A stretch of DNA of 64,000 nucleotides. Source: Trileptium ribeirensis. Its lineage: Eukaryota; Nematoda; Enoplea; Enoplida; Thoracostomopsidae. Positions 60,753 through 64,000 of the stretch are shown in pieces. How positions within the stretch are numbered: position 1 is the first letter of the stretch; each line of letters opens with the position of its first letter. The notes below the pieces were generated by a model. The model did not search any database. It had not been told where the DNA came from and worked only from the letters and a program-made list of their open reading frames with translations. The stretch lies in assembly GCA_030248225.1 (NCBI GenBank), contig JASANE010020100.1:1-64000 (forward strand), written 5' to 3'. Position numbers and translations under genes: made by a program.

Positions 60753-63700
60753 CTACCCTGATGTATCCATTATATCTTTGTGCCCATAAGGTATAGAACT
60801 AATTCCGTCTAATAATATATACCGCTTATCGTCGTAGCAACTAAGGGACTCCTTGTTCTGTTTCGTAGTAAAAACTTCGTGTTTGTCATTGCTTATCTTG
60901 TGCATTTCATGTTTCATTTTAGTAGAACCGAATAGAGTGCTGATGTAGTCTCTCATCCTAATAGATTTCTTAACTGTGTTTTTCTTAATACCCTTTGCCC
61001 TCTTCTTTTCAATTCCCCCACATCGTAGAGCGTACATTTTAGGTCTTAGTCCACAAAACTCCTCTACTGGGGTACCTGCGGTTTCATCTTTCATCTTCCC
61101 AAGCACTTTTTTATTAACTGTGGAATGAAGTGGGTGCTCAGTTGGGTAATCACTTGTATCAAACTTATCTATATCCCTAACCATGTCAGCATATATGTCC
61201 TCACATTTGACTTCATAACATAGGGAATCCGTGTCAGTAAATAGAAGCTTACACTTATCATTATACCTTCGTTTCATATAATTGTAGTGGAAATCATACA
61301 TTAGCATTTTCGAAAGGTCGAGAACGGTAAATCCTACGTATATTGGTTTACATAAGCATACACTGGGTTTTTGCATGTTAACTGCCACTAAATCTTCGTT
61401 AAAAATTGTTCTACTGTGAAATCGGGGATTTGCTACTAGTTTCTCAAATCGTTTAGGGTCGGTTACTAGCTCAATGTTCCTATAGGCTCGGACATTTTCC
61501 ATCGTTTTGCCGAACACTGCGTTATTAAGTAGCTTGAACAGATCTTTCTCAAAATCAGTTTTAGCCTTTTTCCGCATATCTGTGTTAAAGGTGATGTAGG
61601 GAGTCATCCAGTCACGTTGCTGGAACTCTATTGCCCGGTGTATCTTGGTTACACATAGACCGAGACTTACGTAAAACGACAACACTCGACCATGTACTAT
61701 ATATTTATTCTTATCGTTAAGATTCGGTACTAGTTTCTTAACCTGCGCGTTGGACATATTGAGACGTTCTTTGATATCTACACAGTAGGGTGAAATCATA
61801 GAGTTCTTAATGCACATATTTTCCGGGGCCACTGGGTAATCACTATGTAAGTAGTGTAAATGTTCGGGGTACTCGAGATCTACTTCTAGGACATAGCCAA
61901 TATTACCCTCACTTCGGTAGTCAATAGTCGATAATTCTTGCTCCTCCACCCATCTAAAGTTTTTGACGGGTAACTTTTGTACCATTGTCCAGCCGTAGAG
62001 GTTATTTGCGTCTAAATACATGATATAAATAGACTGCATTAGCTTATCATAACATTCTAGGTATTTGTTATTTGCCTTAGAATACCGGTGGGAAATCATT
62101 GAAATGCCACCCCTGATACCTTGCTCGAAAAACATGTACATATCAGAGTCTCTGAGTAACTGAAGCTCGACCCCAGTTTTCTTAAGACATGCATCCCAAG
62201 CGAAGGTGGGTAAAGTAATGTAATGGGCGGGGTCTAGACTATAATGGGTAAAAGCGAATTTCCTAAAATTTTCAAATACGTCACATAAAAGTAGCACGTC
62301 TGTTTTCAAGTACAGATCATGGTATTCCCCGAGGTTGTTAATACCCATTTTGTCACCAAACCCGTTGTGCGTACTTATATTCATCTAAACTTATGTCTTC
62401 CCCAGTAAGTTTATTGTGAAAGCACTCTGTTGGTGGTAATTGTGTCTCACTAAACCGATCCCACGAATCCATGTAATCATAAAGGTAGACACCTTTACGA
62501 AGAAGTAATTTAGTATTTGAACCGAAAGATTGTTGCATAGCTGAGAAATTGTAACTGGTTAAACCTTCAACAATAGCATTAAGTGATGAGGGTAAAAACT
62601 GAAAACTGTCTTTAAATTTAATTGTCCATGTATACTGTTTTTTCTTCGTTGTAACGGAGCCACCCTCCACGTCACCGTCGTCCTCCACCATATAGTCAAG
62701 CAAATCGTTGAAATCGTCCTCCTCTTCAATCCCTTCACCCAGCTGATCCAACGTTAATACGTCGTCACCATCATAGTCTTTAAGATCTTGAAGCAAATGG
62801 GGCATGATTTTTGGCTGCTGAGAGTCTGCTTTGTCGAATAGCGCCTGAAGGAATTCACTGTGCTGCTGCGAAGAAAGGTATTCTTCTTGTGGTTGGTACT
62901 TGAGTTTGATGCCAAACGACAAATAGTCCTCCGATCCTTTGGGTATGCAATTAATTGTAGCACCCAGTTCGTTGCACAGACCACCAATTTCCTGCATAAT
63001 GAGGTGACCATCGTATTTGCGGAGATTGTGGAAGAAGACGTTCACAGTGCGGTTCAGTCGGTATCCTATGTTGCACTCGGAGTGACACGCACCGCGATAC
63101 TTCCCACAGAGGTGACAGTGATCTTTGACTTTGTCGTACAGAAGAGCTTCACCGCATATCATACAGTCGGTTGCTTCCTTGAACGCCTTGGTGTCAATAT
63201 CGGTGATGTTGAGCGGTACGGTATTGTTGATTCGTTGTTGATATTTTTGACCCAGTTCCAACACCTTGTAAAGAAATCTACCGCATCTTTGCCCCTATAC
63301 ACTACCGGTTCCCCTGTTTCGAAGTTGCCATAGCATCCACATCCGAACACATCCACCAGTCCAAATCCACATACCTGATGTTGTTGGTACGGATTACTAT
63401 TTGAAGTTGCTGATGAGGGTGCACAACCGCTTATGGGGGGAAGGAGTGCCTCGAAATCTGCGTAGATGGTGTAGGGACTTCGTAGCATTTTGTGGGTATT
63501 GCGAAACTGCAGGATCTCATGCTTAGGAAAAGTAGTTTCTGTTGCTTCGTTACGTCGGCACATCTCATAATGTTGCTCCAACTTTTGCTGACTGTACTGC
63601 GGAATTAGGCATCGGTTGCATACGTATTTCTTGCATTTGTGATTACGTTGATTGAATAATAGACGATCCATATCTCTTATCCATGAGAAGTGGTTATTCA

Positions 63701-64000
63701 AGTACATGAGATTGACTACACGTTGTAGGGAACCATCGTATACACGCAGCGGTATCACTTTGCTGTGTTCCCAAGTAAATAAGTTGATACCAATGTCGTT
63801 GAGGTCTTCGAAGTGTGAAACGTCCTGCAATTTGATCGGGAAAGATATTGCATTGAAATTCAATTGAGTTGCGAATTTACTGTATTTCGTAACACGTTGA
63901 GGATTCGTTGCAGCTGGATGTAACGCTGCCAACACCGACTACATGAAGCATCTGTTATCTTCATTCTGGACGTTAACAATAGCCTTTTTAGCTTGTAGCT
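60753..64000 (-). pseudogene. polB: Protein-primed family B DNA polymerase (element 2), three small lesions, cut by window edge
   Basis: Over 1070 codons are visible. Landmarks: N-terminal Cys finger (YVCNRCLIPQY), exonuclease motif I YADFEA and motif II FHNLRKYDGHL, two CxxC pairs (CMICG, CHLCG), motif A YLDANNLYGWTM, motif B KLLNNAVFGKTMENVRAY and motif C FTDTDSLCYEV, all catalytic residues intact. Lesions: TAG at 63941-63939 where element 1 has Trp, a 1-bp deletion near 63266, and a 1-bp insertion near 62360. The frame is open from the TAG to 64000, so the N-terminus (probably zinc fingers) lies beyond the window. An AATAAA near 60702 follows the stop. It replicates the element DNA. Confidence 0.92.

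Larger units (their letters stand above)
54234..64000 (-). mobile_element. Polinton/Maverick-like element 2, nearly intact
   Basis: Minus-strand gene order from the right: PolB (running past the window edge), membrane protein, integrase, ATPase, 100-aa, 135-aa, NADAR, TBP-like, penton-like, basic protein, major capsid-like, hammerhead ribozyme. All genes but PolB are intact and tightly packed (overlaps ATGA at 57283-57286 and at 55729-55732). Terminal inverted repeats cannot be checked because the right end is outside the window. No adenain-type protease was found. Confidence 0.92.

Overview
This is eukaryotic DNA, from an invertebrate animal and possibly an arthropod. Host coding sequence is sparse, interrupted by introns and set in AT-rich DNA. 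The two host loci I recognise are the last exon of an arylalkylamine-N-acetyltransferase-like GNAT gene (2271-2753, minus) and two exons of a glutaminyl-peptide cyclotransferase gene (51503-51629 and 52568-52681, plus). Nearly everything else is mobile or repetitive. The species cannot be fixed from the sequence.

Layout. 1-7405 is one giant palindrome (arms about 3.6 kb, centre near 3741) whose outer ends are 29-bp tandem repeats. The AANAT exon is intact in the left arm and decayed in the right arm. 9119-13093 is a Penelope-like element (RT plus GIY-YIG endonuclease) between two ~417-bp direct repeats. 13094-18272 is non-coding and unusually rich in short perfect stem-loops. 16776-33174 is a decayed Ty3/gypsy-type element: a very long Gag, two unknown ORFs, an Env-like glycoprotein placed before the protease, protease, RT, RNase H, integrase, a long proline-rich tail, and finally a NADAR domain plus SGNH-like segment in frame with pol. 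34094-36130 holds tandem repeats.

Two related Polinton/Maverick-like elements follow. Element 1 (36278 to about 47.7 kb, plus strand) is badly broken. Element 2 (54234 to beyond the right edge, minus strand) is almost intact. They share a gene set: protein-primed-type PolB, chromodomain integrase, FtsK/HerA-type packaging ATPase, two small conserved proteins, a NADAR protein, a TATA-binding-protein-like factor, a penton-like minor capsid protein, a short highly basic protein, an F54H12.2-type major-capsid-like protein and a membrane-anchored protein. A 1764-bp hAT-like element with an exact 8-bp target duplication (49514-51277) lies between them, close to the cyclotransferase exon.

The most interesting system is in the Polinton-like pair. 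They encode their own TBP homologue (in element 2 all four DNA-intercalating phenylalanines are kept). Nearly every gene is preceded, usually 19-32 bp before its start codon, by a TAAAAAG-core motif: ACATAAAAAG in element 2, TCTTAAAAAGG in element 1. The TAA of that motif often also serves as the stop codon of the upstream gene. Downstream of the last gene, on the coding strand, both carry a type III hammerhead ribozyme with compensatory base changes. I infer an element-specific transcription system with a private promoter, a private TBP and a self-cleaving 3' end. NADAR domains occur in three elements of two unrelated classes in this one window, which suggests that ADP-ribose chemistry matters to selfish DNA in this host.
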